From positions 22,576-86,575 of the forward strand of contig PDUO01000076.1 in assembly GCA_003008705.1 (NCBI GenBank): 64,000 bases of DNA, written 5' to 3'. Under the pieces are notes generated by a model that was not told where the DNA came from, did no database searches, and saw only the letters and a list, made by a program, of their open reading frames with translations. How positions within the stretch are numbered: position 1 is the stretch's first letter; every line of letters begins with the position of its first letter. Source of the stretch: Pezicula radicicola. Its lineage: Eukaryota; Ascomycota; Leotiomycetes; Helotiales; Dermateaceae. The position numbers were made by a program, and so were the translations under genes. Shown here in pieces: positions 36,314 to 48,400 of the stretch.

Positions 36314-38398
36314 TTAAAGTTCGGAAGAAAGATGATCGTTGTTAGGGTCCTTGACCTCGTTTTTAGTCACAGCATTAGCAGGTTCAGCTGGCGTGCCAAG
36401 CCCAGACATTGGAGAAACCATTCCACTTGGAGGGACTGGGATCTTAAGATCCTCCGGGGAGCTTGGTATGATGCGTTGTGGAAGTCCAGGAATGAAGATA
36501 CGCTTCGCTTCGTTTTGGTATGAGGCTGGGATGATCTTTAAGATTATCAATCAGGAGTTCAAGTGCCGTAAGCAAAATGATGGGCTTGTCAAACTGACCT
36601 CAATGATCTCGTTCCTAGGGAACTTGAGTTTCGGAATCTCCATAGCATCGCAGGCCATCAGATATCCGTAGAGAACCCGGAGAACAGATTCATGGGCGAC
36701 GATGAGAAGATCATTCTGCTCTCGCTCCAACTCGAGAATGATAGGTTCAAGGCGGACTGCCAGATCATGATAAGACTGCAAGAGAATTAGTCTGCAAGAA
36801 AGATTCTCGACAGGAGGATCTGGGGCATACTTCGGCTCGAGGGTAACGATGATGATAGGGATCCAACTCATGCTTCTCGACCTCCTCCGGGTAAAGCCGT
36901 CTGATGGCATGCTCCGACAGTTTCTCGCAGACACCCGGGTTAAGCTGGCTCATCTGAGAACGCTGACGAACTCTGTAACCCAGATTGCCTAGATACTCAG
37001 CCGTCTCAGCCGTTCTCTTGCGGGTGGATGTCCAAACAGCAAGAGGCTTTAGAGGAGCATCAGAGCCACCCTTGGCAATGAGTGCAGCACGCTCTTCCTC
37101 CCGATGCTTGAGTAGAGTATCCGACATCTTCTGTGCGTATGCCCGGCCCTCATCTGACAGAGTGGCATCGGTCTTATAGTAGTCTTCTTGGCTGGAAGTA
37201 CCAGCTCTGGCAAAGAAGGTGTGACGTGACTTGATATGCAAGTTCATGAGATAGAAAACGATGCGGTGAGAAAGATAGCCGAAGCTAACATTGTTGTATT
37301 GAATTGATTCACCGGCATTGATCATCTTCACATAGTTGAGGTCTGACTCGTCCATGGTCTCGAAAGACGGGATCTTTTTATCGATACGCCTCAGATAGAG
37401 GTTTGCTGCCTCATCTGGATCCATGTTGGTGAACTGTGAACTATTAATATCCCAACGTGCAAAGAAATAGCAGACTCACATCAGGGGACGAGATTTTGAC
37501 GCTCCGTGCATTTTCTTGAAGAATCTTCTCATCAGTGACATACGACTCAAGGAACAGAGTCTAGGCACAATATTAGTTCAGGGGATTTTACTGCAATGCA
37601 CACTTGTACTTATATATAAGTACTTACCTGAACGTCATGCTTCGCAAACTCCTTGGCAAGCGAGCGACGACCACCTGAGAGTGGATTGACAGCATCATAG
37701 ATGGCAACCTGTCCATTCTCATGGTTCAACCATGCATAGATGTCTTCACGACATTTTTTTAGAATCTTCTGGCGGAGCATGACCGATTGCGCAGAGGCAT
37801 TGATAAAGAAATAGTCGTCGGGCACGTCTACCCCAGGTCCCATTGTGGCACGGCGGTAGTCGCCCAGATGGAAGATGCGTGTCTTGACGCCAAGCCTGCA
37901 AGAGTTTAGCCAAGTGGTCTAGGTAGACATGACAAAATACAAGCTTACCATTGGAGATATCTTGACAATGATACTGAGATGTGCCTGCGTGTTGCAGTCA
38001 GTCGCTTAGTTGTGCACCGACAAGAGCTCAACCTCGAGGACTAGTCCAACTTACGTCTTTCCGCGGGCTGGAGGACCAACAAGCACAATGGCAATTCTAC
38101 CAGAGTGGAAGAGTCGGCCTGACATGGTGCTGTAGAGTTGAGCGGGCGCCATGTGCGACTTCTCGTCGGGAAGATCATGAACTCCATCGATGAAGGTTGA
38201 TGAACGTCTCCGGTATCTTGGAGAGTTGGCAGCGATCTCCGCTGTACTAACATGTTCAAGCTTGTCAGTCAATTCAGCCAAGAAAGAGTCAAGTCCCGAC
38301 GATTCGTCAGTTGTGGAAGGCGCAGCAGCAGTAGCAGCAGGCTCCATTGTTGCAGGTTGAGGTCCGGACAGAGCGTTATTTTCCTTTTTATCAGCCAT
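36314..38398 (-). CDS. 6-phosphofructo-2-kinase with degenerate bisphosphatase domain
   Basis: Minus-strand multi-exon gene, ATG at 38398 (MADKKENN). An in-frame ATG at 38437 would add 13 residues. The kinase half has Walker A GPPARGKT at residues ~108-115, LGDYRRATMGPGVDVPDDYF, and the segment from QVAIYDAVNPLSGGRRSLAKEF's NPLSGGRR to FLESYVTDE. The bisphosphatase half keeps TSTRKRTAETAEYLG, NPGVCEKLSE, RYPRAESYHDLAVRLEP and AHESVLRVLYGYLM. Where active enzymes have the phosphohistidine motif RHGE, this one reads RAGT; where they have NEIDAGVCE, it reads SQLNPGVCE (Glu lost). It should make fructose-2,6-bisphosphate but probably cannot break it down, like yeast Pfk26. The C-terminal tail is Pro/Ser-rich (IPVPPSGMVSPMSGLGTP) and could be phosphorylated. 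Diverges from TOM40. Confidence 0.93.
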
Positions 38399-38757
38399 AT
38401 TGAGGGCTTGATGAAGATGGAAAGGGTCGTGGGTCAAGGAGATGAGAAGAAGACGACAAAGAAGAAGTAAGGGATTGTGAATGGTTGTTGTTTTGGTTGG
38501 GTTTGTTTGTCGGTGGGGAAAGGAGGAGGAGACTTACAGGAGGGTGTCCATCTTGAAGAGCAGCAGGAACGCAGCACCAAACGCAACGCCTCGACTAGTT
38601 AAGAGAGCAGGCCTCTCGTAAATATATATATACCTATATATTTCTGACCTTGGGGGCAGATAGAGTGTAATTCTTCACAGTTCAAGCTCTCATGCCACAC
38701 ACAACCTGGTTGCTTGAAGCACACACCCAAGTGAACTCCTTTAGTAAGAAACAAATC

Positions 38758-38812
38758 TAGTCTTTCTCGTCTCTGTCTCTCTGTCTCTCTGTCTCTCTCT
38801 CTCTCTCTTTTT
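38758..38812. repeat. CT-rich microsatellite
   Basis: CTCTGT/CT repeat array ending in TTTTT. Upstream of PFK2, it reads as GA-rich on the PFK2 sense strand. Confidence 0.85.
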
Positions 38813-39272
38813 ACGTCTATGTGTATCGTCCTGGATGGGTTTGGTGGAGTGATGATGGTTTGGATCTTCAGATGTGGATGTTGTATGTCACGCAACTGTC
38901 GATGTAGATGTATGTCATGTATGCAGTAGTAGAAAGCTCAAACGTCCAAGACCACGGCGTTATCGCTAGAGACATGTCTGCTGAAAAGCGTAACTTGGGT
39001 CGCCCTCGATGATTCGTCTATTGGACCAATCAAAAGGCATTATGTCTCCTTTACTGCATCCGACCTCGTCAGGTTGGTTGGGTTGGTCACCTGAATCCTA
39101 TGGCCGCGTAGGAACTTTCACCCGGAAGCGAACCCTCAAGCCATCCTCGCATCCTCGCATCTTCGCATCCTCTCGAAAAAGTCGCATTTCAGCTCAGCTC
39201 TGTCAAAAGGTGCAACAATTCGAGGCCCAACTGTCAACCATCCCCCAATCCTCGACCCCGTACCATCCTGAA

Positions 39273-39317
39273 NNNNNNNNNNNNNNNNNNNNNNNNNNNN
39301 NNNNNNNNNNNNNNNNN
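39273..39317. other. assembly gap (45 N)
   Basis: A run of 45 N within the TOM40 5' leader, about 90 bp before its ATG. Frames crossing it are not reliable. Confidence 0.99.
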
Positions 39318-39405
39318 CCTCCCCCCTCCCCCGTCCTCCAGCTACTCGTCTTCTCGCTCTTTCACCTGCTCATCCGTCTTCTTGACATCTACATTAATTG
39401 TAATC

Positions 39406-40626
39406 ATGTCGTCGTCCTTTGAATTGGAGAAGGAATCGCCCTTGGCCTTTTTGTCCAACAACGCAGTGTCGGCGGCTCTGGCAGATACATACACATCATT
39501 CCAAGAGCGGAGGAGTGCCTTGGGCCTGTCAAATCCAGGAACGGTGGAGAATATCGCGAGGGAGGTTCAACGTGATGTTTTCCTGAACAATTACACATTT
39601 TCAGGTTTGAGAGCCGACCTCACCAAGGCTTTCAGCATCGCCCCGTTATTCCAGGTCTCTCATGCATTTGCTATGGGATCCCAGGGCCTGCCCCCCTACA
39701 CATTCGCTGCTCTGTTCGGCACAAACAAGGTATGTCTTGCAGTCGCCCGCTTGGAACCTGCACGCCTCCAAGTCTTGTAAACATGCCTATAGTTAACATG
39801 TCCTCGATTAGATCTTCATGCAAGGAAACGTTGACAATGAGGGCCAACTCTCGACTCGATTCAACTACCGATGGACTCCCCAATTTGTTACCAAGACCCA
39901 GATACAGATAGCCCCAGGTCCCAACCAGGCAATGGCACAGTTCGATAACGAATATGTCGGAGCCGACTTCACCGCATCACTAAAGTCTCTCAACCCATCA
40001 TTCATCGATGGCGGCCTCACTGGTATCTTCATTGGCAGTTACCTTCAATCAGTCACCCCAAGCCTGGCTTTGGGAATGGAGGCCATCTGGCAACGCTCAG
40101 CATTGAACCAACCTCCCGAGACGGTTGTGTCATACTGTGCGAAGTACAAGGGCAGCGACTGGATTGCGAGTGCTCAATTGCAGGCACAAGGAGCAATCAA
40201 CACATCATACTGGCGGAGATTGACGGACAAGGTAGAGGCTGGTGTTGACTGCACTCTGCAATTTGCTGGGTTGTCCGGAGCCGGCGCAATGATGGGAGGT
40301 GGAAGGAACGAGGGTGTCACAACTGTTGGAGCCAAATATGACTTCAGGATGTCTACTTTCAGAGCACAAGTCGACTCCACCGGAAAGCTGAGCTGTTTGT
40401 TGGAGAAGAGAGTTGCGCCACCAGTGCAATTGACCTTTGCCGCCGATATGGATCACTTCAAGGTTTGTAGCAACGAATCATCTATGCTGAAGAGTCTGTA
40501 CTAACACAATTTCAACAGCAACAAGCTAAGATTGGTCTTGCAGTATCCATCGAAGCCGCTGGCGACGACCTCCAAGAACAGCAGGAAATGGCCGGTGGCG
40601 CGTCCCCAGCTCAGATCCCCTTTTAA
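39406..40626 (+). CDS. TOM40: mitochondrial import channel Tom40
   Basis: Three exons: 39406-39729, 39812-40462, 40519-40626, giving 360 residues, close to the usual fungal length. Tom40 is the beta-barrel pore of the outer-membrane TOM complex. Seen: an N-terminal [14 protein letters not shown] helix ([20 protein letters not shown]); beta-strand segments such as [25 protein letters not shown] and [12 protein letters not shown]; the Gly-rich [16 protein letters not shown] loop; and a C-terminal beta-signal of the K-x-G-x-x-hydrophobic type in KIGLAVSIE. That signal is followed by a Gln-rich tail ending in PAQIPF. All splices are consensus and in phase. The start [17 protein letters not shown] is the first ATG after the gap. 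TOM7, another subunit of the same complex, is 16 kb away. Confidence 0.96.
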
Positions 40627-41518
40627 ACAAAACAACCCCGAAAAACCTCCCCTCCGCTCCGTCTAATCGATATCTAATGTCTTCTCTAAAGCCATTGTAC
40701 CCCGGCTAAGCTTCATCCCCAAAATAAATTCCTTCTTCGACCCCCAACTGTCTTACTATCACCTCGCCTCGGATATAACGAGAACATCTCGAGTGTACTC
40801 ATTTTTGTCTCAGCTGGGTCTTCTGCATATGGGTGACGACAAACAAACGATTCATAGACTTTTCCTTATTTCACTTTTGCGTTGCATGCTGGGCGAGCGT
40901 TGTAGTCTCTGGTTGGGCTTGGCTATTTGGGGCAAGATGGGTGATGTGAGATGGATGTGTATGTGTATTATAGTAGGTGCTTGCTGTCCATGACGAGTCG
41001 ACAGTATAGCGAGTAGCGATTGAGTGTATGAACCAGCTGCTGCTAATACCAGTGTATAAAAGTAAAAGGATACCGTACATGACTGAAGCTCCGCTGACCT
41101 TGGTGATTCTGTTCTGCTATTATGTGAGTGCTACCTACAAAGTGTCTCTACACATTGCAGTACGCGGAGCAATTTACCCTGAATTCTGTTCTAAAGTGCT
41201 AGACCTAGAACTGGACATGCAATGCCCTTAACTAGGACGTGTCAATTATTTGACTTGGGTTTCAAACGCAGTACTCCAAGAGCTATCGTTCATCTGCGAG
41301 CATCCAACTGTAGCTTGGTAGCTTGGTGAGAACATTTCTCTACAAAAAAAACCGTGAGACTTTTCTACTTTTCTGGTCCGCTATCCCATATGTGCCCCTA
41401 TGTGCAAGAAGCGCCATAATGTACAAGACAGCTGAAGCTTAACCTTTGCCCTGCCGGTGAATCCACGCACTCATCCACTTGTCTATCGTATCAACATACC
41501 CATCCTTCCGCACATTCC
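40627..41518. other. convergent 3' intergenic TOM40/CBP80
   Basis: About 890 bp. Short frames only, with AT-rich 3' UTR-like sequence. Confidence 0.45.
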
Positions 41519-44153
41519 TTACTGAATGTCCATTGTTGGATCCTCATCCATCTTGATAGGTTCCGCCTCTCCATCAACTAGGATGATCCTATCTCTCTCC
41601 AAGTACCACGCCTCCTCCACTGCACCCTTTCTTCTAAATACTCTCAGCCATCTCTCGCCCCACTGTTTGATCATCTTGCTCTCCTCGTCGGTAACACCAT
41701 GGCCATCAAGCATCTGATCCTTGGAGCCTGTAGCCCATCCTTGAAGTTTATCTTCCATTAGTTTGAAGAGTTCCTTCATACCTCTCCTCTCAATATCAAT
41801 AGCCTCTTGGAATGGTGCCCGTTGCTCTGGTGAAGCACCAGCAGCATCACGAGACTTGACGACGTCGCGGACGCGGCGGGTGACTTTGCCCACTGTGGAA
41901 GCAACCATCTCGTAGACGGCACTCTCTGCTAGATTGTTTCCTGACTCTCCTAGAGCCCATTCGATAACACTGGCGGGGCTCAGTATTGTGTAGTTGAGCA
42001 GCTTATCCACAATATTGACGCCGATTCCTGGCTGGTCTTTCCAGTATTGCATTACAGACTCTATGATCTGGCCGCGAGCCTCGGAGGAAGCAAGGAGACG
42101 GTCTTTGCAACGCTCAATGCAGGAGAGAACGTGCGACAAGGATTTAGAGCCGATGTAGCAGATCGAAGTCACGTACGCATCAGTGGAATAGTGGATCGGT
42201 GACAGAGGCAGATTATGTGCCAGAGCTTCTTCTTGAATTTTGGCAATGATGGGTTCCATGGCCTCCTCCAGAACCTTTTTGCGCAGGAGTTCCTTGAGTT
42301 CACGTCCTTCAGTAGCAAATGGTGCCTCTGTAGCAACGTTAGTGATTGTGGCTTGGAGAGAATCTAGGTGCCCGACTTACGATCATTATCATACTTGAAG
42401 TCTGGGGTATCTTTCTCCTTCTCTGCAGTGATCAGTTGCTGATATGGCGCTGGCAAAGTTCCCTTGATTCTCTGTGCAAAACTCAACCGGATTTCTTTAT
42501 CTAGACTTCCTTGGATGAAGGCCTTCTTGGGATCCAAAGACGGCAACTCAACATCGTCAATCCATTCCGTCCATTTCCACGTGAAGCCAAAGTTACTCAG
42601 ATGGTGAGAGAACCAGTCCATGAACCTATAGCTAAGTTCAAGATCCATTGAATCCACACTTCGGTACAAGTACCGAATAGCACGACCGAGACTGGGCGCA
42701 ATAGCCGCCGGGGCAATCTTACAGGCTTCAGTAAGAACAGAGTGATAGTATACCAACTTGTGTTCCGGAAACGGAAGTTGGAAGAGTTGAGAGAAAACTG
42801 CATCAACTGCCACGTCTTCAGGCTTCCACGTTGACCTGTCCCCCTCAATATCTCGAAGCCTATCAAAAGGAGTAGCTCGCTTGACGAAGGTGTCGGGAGA
42901 GAAGTAACAATCGATATCGATCAAAAATTTGGCAGTGATATTTCTGTTGTAATCTAGGATGTTGATAGTATCAATTATTGCATCCCGCAATAGACACGAG
43001 GAAATATCGGTAATTGGTGGAACAGTCTCCAGATCCTGGTTGGCATATACAGAGAAGTAAAGCTCAGGGAATAATGCTCTTGGGCCAGGATTGAGTACTT
43101 CCGGAATGTTAATCGCAGGGAGGGTGTGTTTGGGTCCAACTGTTGCCACGAGTTCTTCGAGATCTCTTCCAAGCACAGTCTTCCAAGGTCTTGGGAGACA
43201 TGCCAGCTCCCAGCCCTTTTCAGCTTCAGTTGCCAATTGCTTTTGGAGCAATTGAAGCACGCTTGTGGGCGCATTGGAATCCTCCTTCCCATTGCCTGGG
43301 TAGGGGTCCACGAGTGGTTGTAAAACGTGCGGTTCGCTAGCAATGATATCTGTATTCTCAATCATGCTCGCGGCTTTCTCCTTTGTATCAGTTGCTGAGG
43401 ATGCCATAATATAAGGGATAGTGAAAAGGATAACCTTGACAAGTTCCGGTCCTAAGTTCTGGGACCAAGTCAGCAAGAAAGCCCAGGTTGTGAATATGGT
43501 ACACTTACATCTTCACTGTTCTCTGTCTGTAGTTCCACAGCTTTCGTCAGTAGGTCCTGCAAGACAGGAAATACGCCGTCACCATCCAAGATGCCCTGTA
43601 AACCGCCCAAAAATTTCATGAGAAGCTTGACTTCCCTCCATTCCCCTTGTTTAACTGCTCTTTCAACCTCCACCACTGCGCGTCCAATGATAGCCTCCAC
43701 AACCTCGCCCTTGAGGTCGTTCAAGACCACTAGCACCGCTGAAACAAAGGGGATCTTGAAAGGCTGCTCGACGACCAATTGTAGACTTAACTCCTCGAAA
43801 GTTCTGCGTAGCTCGGCATCTTCAAAGTTATCCGCGACAGTTTTGGCAATCGATGAGACTTCCTCTTCAACTCTCTTCAATGGACTTTCCGCGATGCTCA
43901 GCAGCTGCTTGCGAACCTTGACCGAGAGCGGCTCTTCGTATCGACGCCGTTGATTTCTGCGATCATAGCCACCATCTCTAGAGTCGTCTTCATCTGCCAA
44001 TTTATTGTTGTCAGCCTTGTTTTCCTTGCAGCCGCAATCTGTCCTAGAAAATTGTTAGGAGGAATCTCATAAAATGTGCTTACCACCATATCTCCGCTTC
44101 CGGTTATTGTAGCCCCCACGACCTCTGCGTGGTCTTTGATCGTAGTCGGCCAT
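41519..44153 (-). CDS. nuclear cap-binding complex large subunit (CBP80/NCBP1)
   Basis: Minus-strand gene, ATG at 44153, with at least four exons. The N terminus is Arg/Gly-rich (MADYDQRPRRGRGGYNNRKR), a likely nuclear signal. A MIF4G-type helical domain follows (SVKVRKQLLSIAESPLKRVE, then KIPFVSAVLVVLNDLKG and LLMKFLGGLQGI). Next are the central ELACLPRPWKTVLGRDLEEL and ATPFDRLRDIEGDRSTWKPE regions, and the MIF4G-like third domain FMDWFSHHLSNFGFTWKWTEW. The C terminus has YWKDQPGIGVNIVDKLLNYT and WERWLRVFRRK-type segments. CBP80 binds the 5' cap of nuclear RNA together with CBP20 and serves splicing, export and decay. Exon boundaries at about 43.5 kb and 42.3 kb are clear GT..AG sites. Confidence 0.94.
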
Positions 44154-45392
44154 TGTTGCTCGAGACGCGACTGGTAATAACCGTGATGATCAAGAAGATT
44201 GGGGAGTCCTTTCGACAGGGCTGCAGTTGCGCCTGGATATAAAGGCAGAAGGCAATGTGTACGCTAGTCCGAATATGGGAATCATTGAAAGTCACCTCAA
44301 TGGTTCAACAGTCAGTATGGAGTGACCTTTGCTCATGTATATCCCAATATCTACGAAGTACATCGTGCTATTGGTTTGGAGTGGATTTATTAAACGTGAA
44401 AACACTAAAAGTTAGAAGTCTGTGTGTATTGGACCGGACGCGTCCAAGCCAGCTGGACACGCTGTATCTGCTGCCCCAGTAACAGCTTAATAACCACTGA
44501 TTCAAGCTGAAACTTTCATATCGATGTGCTGAAATTTAGAATACCTCAAAGGAGGATGGCTCCTTTTCTGGGCTACAGAGAGAACAAAACATCACATTGC
44601 ATGCCAAGATCACAAAAATAGGCCACCAAGATGCCATCATAAGAGTGGAGTGGATTCAGTGTAGTTTATGGAAAGTCTTTGTTGATCTCAATGATCTCTG
44701 CAAAACAGCCAGTGGTCGCCGCCCTTTTTGATAGCCACTGAGGGCACATATTGACCATGAATAAAAAGGAAATCGAATCTTTTACCACGCCAAGCCCAGC
44801 AATTCGAGTGATCCACCCATTGTGAATATTAGACCCATTCCATGCTACCATTGAACACAAGTGTGTTGCAGCAAAATGTCATACGCCTGAATCTTTGGGA
44901 TTTAGAACAGTTGGAAAGGAAAGGAGGCCCGGCGACCATTGTCTGTTCGCTTTCAGAGAAAAGAGCCATATCGTGTGGGACAAGAAAAATAAAAGCAGCA
45001 AAGCCTTTCCATCATGCAAAAAGTCTAAAAGCGAGGATGGCCGAAGAAAACGCTCGTCGAAATCCATAATCCCAAGTTTGTCGACCAAGTCATGCCAGAA
45101 CAGGTCGCCTTCGAGGATCGAGGAATGCCGTTCATGAACCACTCTACCACCTCGCGGGTATCCTTGAAAATCGATACTCATACCATCATTGATCCCTATC
45201 GATCCCACCATGTGTTTGTCCGTACTCCCACAAATTGAACCTCACCCGCCAATGTTGGATGACACATGCAAACGTGTGTATGCTGTGGCAGCTGGTGCGT
45301 GAAGCTCGGAAAACATTTTATCTTCTTGCAGTCACTCCCCGAGCGACGTGAAAGAATCTTATTCATCAATCATCTATGCGCGTAAAGCGGGC
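44154..45392. other. intergenic CBP80 promoter to GSK3 3' end
   Basis: 1.2 kb with only short overlapping frames and no recognisable domain. Nothing further seen. Confidence 0.45.
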
Positions 45393-46857
45393 TCAATCCA
45401 GTCGCGCCATCATCTCCTCCTTCTTCATGGGTGTAAAATTGTCGATATCGAGACCCTTAGCCATTAGCGTAGCTCGCTCGTGTTGCGGTACCAGCCGATG
45501 GTTGAGCTGAGGAGCAATGGAGAGTTCTAAAGGAAAATTAGTTCATCAATTTTATTACATATGCTAGGAAAACCTCGGTGAGCATACCATGCCGGGTGAA
45601 ATCAAACAAGACGGGAAGGTCCTTAACGGCACCACCGGGATGGCGGGAATCTGGGAGTTTAGTCGCAGGGTCTCTTAGCTCATCGAAGAATGGGTGAACC
45701 ATGGCATCTATTGCAGAGAGTCGCTCAGTTGGCGTGTATTCGAGAAGTTGCGATATCAAGTCGATTGCATTTAGGTCAGCCTTGCGGAAGACTTTGTTGA
45801 ATGGGTGTGGTTTGATTTGAGGGAATTTGTGCTCCATGTAGTTTGGGTTCATCGTGCGAATCTGGTCTCGGGTTGGTGTTCCAAGGACCTTAATAATTTC
45901 TACTAGTTGATCAATGCCAGATTCTCCGGGGAATAGAGGTTGTCCAAGCATCAACTCTGCCATGACACAGCCGGTAGACCAGACATCTAGCATACTGTTA
46001 GCGCCAAGACATTGACAAGCGGGGTACATCAAAGCTCACCGATTTTGGTGGTGTAGTTGGTGGCACCAAAAATCAATTCAGGCGCTCTGTAGTAACGTGA
46101 GCAGATGTAGGAGACATTGGGCTCGTTTTCAACTAGGATCTTGGCGCTACCAAAATCGCAGAGCTTCAAGATACCACTACCGGGATCCAATAAAAGATTC
46201 TGAGGCTTGATATCACGGTGGCAGATTCCTTGCGAATGGATATAGGCAAGTGCGCGGAAGAGCTGGTAGATGTACAGCTTGACTTCGAGAATGGGCATGG
46301 TCGTCTTCATCTTGTTGAAGTATCTTGAAGCACGATAGACCGTCTCGGGAACGTACTCCTGTACGAGATTGAGATAGACCTCGTCTTTCTGCAGGAATAT
46401 TGTCAGCGTGCGACCACAGAATCATACTATTTAAACCTTACTCTCTCTCCGTTCGAATAGTAGAAGGCCTTGAGCTCGACAATGTTGGGATGGCGGACAA
46501 TGCGCATAATCTGCAACTCTCGATTCTGTTCCCAATCAATTATTTGCCACCCTACAAAGGATATGACACGCAGATGCGCACCTTGAATCTCTTGTCCTGC
46601 AACACCCGCTTGATGGCAGCATCCTCGCCCGAGGGTGAGAGCTTTGTTTGGAAGACCACACCGAAGGATCCATTGCCTACAATCTTACACTGCGTGTACT
46701 GCATATCTCTCGTCTCGCCGGTGAGACCGTCCTGTACCTTTTCGCGAATAACCTCTGTGATGAATGTTAGCAGTGACCATTGAAAGACAATCGCTAATGT
46801 GGATGTCTCACCTCCCATTCTCAGACTCGAGAAGGCAGCCGGCCGATTTTGCGACAT
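45393..46857 (-). CDS. GSK-3 family serine/threonine kinase
   Basis: Minus-strand gene with about seven exons, ATG at 46857 ([16 protein letters not shown]), ending MARLD. Kinase motifs in order: glycine loop [13 protein letters not shown]; catalytic Lys in [35 protein letters not shown]; and an activation segment [20 protein letters not shown] with the GSK-3 activating tyrosine. These are followed by [20 protein letters not shown] and [11 protein letters not shown]. The C terminus has the conserved FDFTRHGELSIAP and LVPQHE region. GSK-3 kinases act on primed substrates in glycogen, cell-cycle and stress signalling. The first coding exon is short (~43 nt). A very long gene-free region lies upstream, so the gene may have a long, intron-containing 5' leader. 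Confidence 0.95.
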
Positions 46858-48400
46858 CGTGCGGTCCAAAACACCTTTGACTATCGCGAATGCGGAGGGC
46901 TGAGAACGAGTAGGGTGCTGAAGAGAGTATTCGATGACCTCGTGAAGTCCGTGTTGGGCAATTGATTGCAGGGTTGAGCGATAGAAACACAGTGGGCAAC
47001 TGCTGTAGGTGTAGGCTCAGTAACGTGATGGGGTCCCACCAACAAGAATTCGCAGCGTTGGTTTCTGTAGCGGGTAGCACAAGAAGTAGGCGAATAAAGG
47101 TGAGAATGCGGCGGTAGGAAGTAAATAATTAATCAGCGGCGGCGTAGATTGGCGGCGGGCGTGGAATGTTGTTGGATGGATGGATGGATGGTGAATAGGG
47201 AACAAGGCGTACGGTGCGGATCGAATCGAGGTGGTGTTTTGGTGGTGCAGGATTGGAAAGTGTGGAGGTGTCGTTTTGATGAAGTAAGGTGAGAGTAGTG
47301 AGGCCTGTTAGGTAAGGTGGGTTAAGTGGGTGTGTGAGTGCTTGGCCCGAAAGACTGGCTCTGCTCACGCGCTCGGTTTGAGACGAGCGGTTGGGACTAA
47401 TCACGGCCTGGGAATTGAACGGTTTTGGTGGATGGCGAGAGTGGCTCTGTACCGCAAATTGTGTGGAGCGGCAGCAGAGTAAAAAGGACGAAGGACGGGC
47501 AGGCGTCCTCCGTAGTGATTATTTACAGAGCTGCGTTTGATCCTGTCTGCCCAGTGTCGAGTAATAGCTGAGGAGCAGCTGAGTAGCAGTTGCCCTGGAC
47601 GGTGCGAGGGAGTTTGATGCAGGTGCAGGTGCAGAAGCAGGTGGTGGTTGATGTGCAGCAGGTGTTGATGGAGAAGGTGGCCGTGGTTGTAGAGGCGAAC
47701 GGCGTCGGGATAACGAAGCGTCGAGGGCCTTCCCTTCCTAAGGTACGGTGGAGGGACTGTATTATTCACCCTCCACTCTCTCCTCAGGGATTGGATTGGG
47801 ACAGCCCAAGGGATGGGGCTGGTGGACCGTGAGAGGGCTAAGTCGCTTAAGGTACAAATTAGCGTGCTTGACTGACGTTGCGTTGCGGACAAGACGACCA
47901 GGGAATGGGCGTGTGAGAGGGGGGTGTGCTGAGTGCACGCCGGGATTGAGCTATCAAGAATCGAGGGGCAGGACAGAGGCAGAGAAGAGAGACAACAAGA
48001 ATGAAGAGCGGGAAGGCACTTGAACAACACAAGTAGCCAATGTCGAGGTTTGTTGTCGTAGTAGTGAATGATATAGTCAGAAATATTAGATGGGATGGGA
48101 TGGGAACGTACACTGTAAGTAAGTAAAACGTGAAGGTGAAGGGTGCTCAGAGGTGGTGCTTGTGGAAGGAGCAGGGGAGGGGTTCCAGTGGTGAGGTGAG
48201 ATATTTACCGAAAGGGAAGCTTTTTAGGTTGGGTGCAGAACGATGATGATCGATTGGGCTCTGACTCTGACTCTCTCTCTCTCTTTCTCTCTCTCTCTCG
48301 CTCTCTGAGTTTCCCACAATAGCTTCTTAATGGTGATTGATGTTAATGGGGACTGACTGACGTCTTTTGTGATTGAATCAGCGGAAAAGTGAACAATGGA
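46858..48400. promoter_or_regulatory. GSK-3 upstream region with simple repeats
   Basis: 1.5 kb of GC-richer sequence with low-complexity frames on both strands. It contains a GGAT repeat near 47168-47192 and a CT microsatellite at about 48264-48308. Likely the promoter and 5' leader of the GSK-3 gene. No domain is encoded. Confidence 0.5.
48264..48308. repeat. CT microsatellite
   Basis: CTCTGACTCTCTCTCTCTCT-type array. It reads as GA-rich on the GSK-3 sense strand. Confidence 0.85.

Larger units (their letters stand above)
38399..39405. promoter_or_regulatory. divergent promoter region PFK2/TOM40, with CT repeat
   Basis: 1 kb between two divergent starts. It holds a TCTCTGTCTCTC pyrimidine repeat at about 38758-38812 and an assembly gap near the TOM40 start. 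No extra gene is supported. Confidence 0.5.
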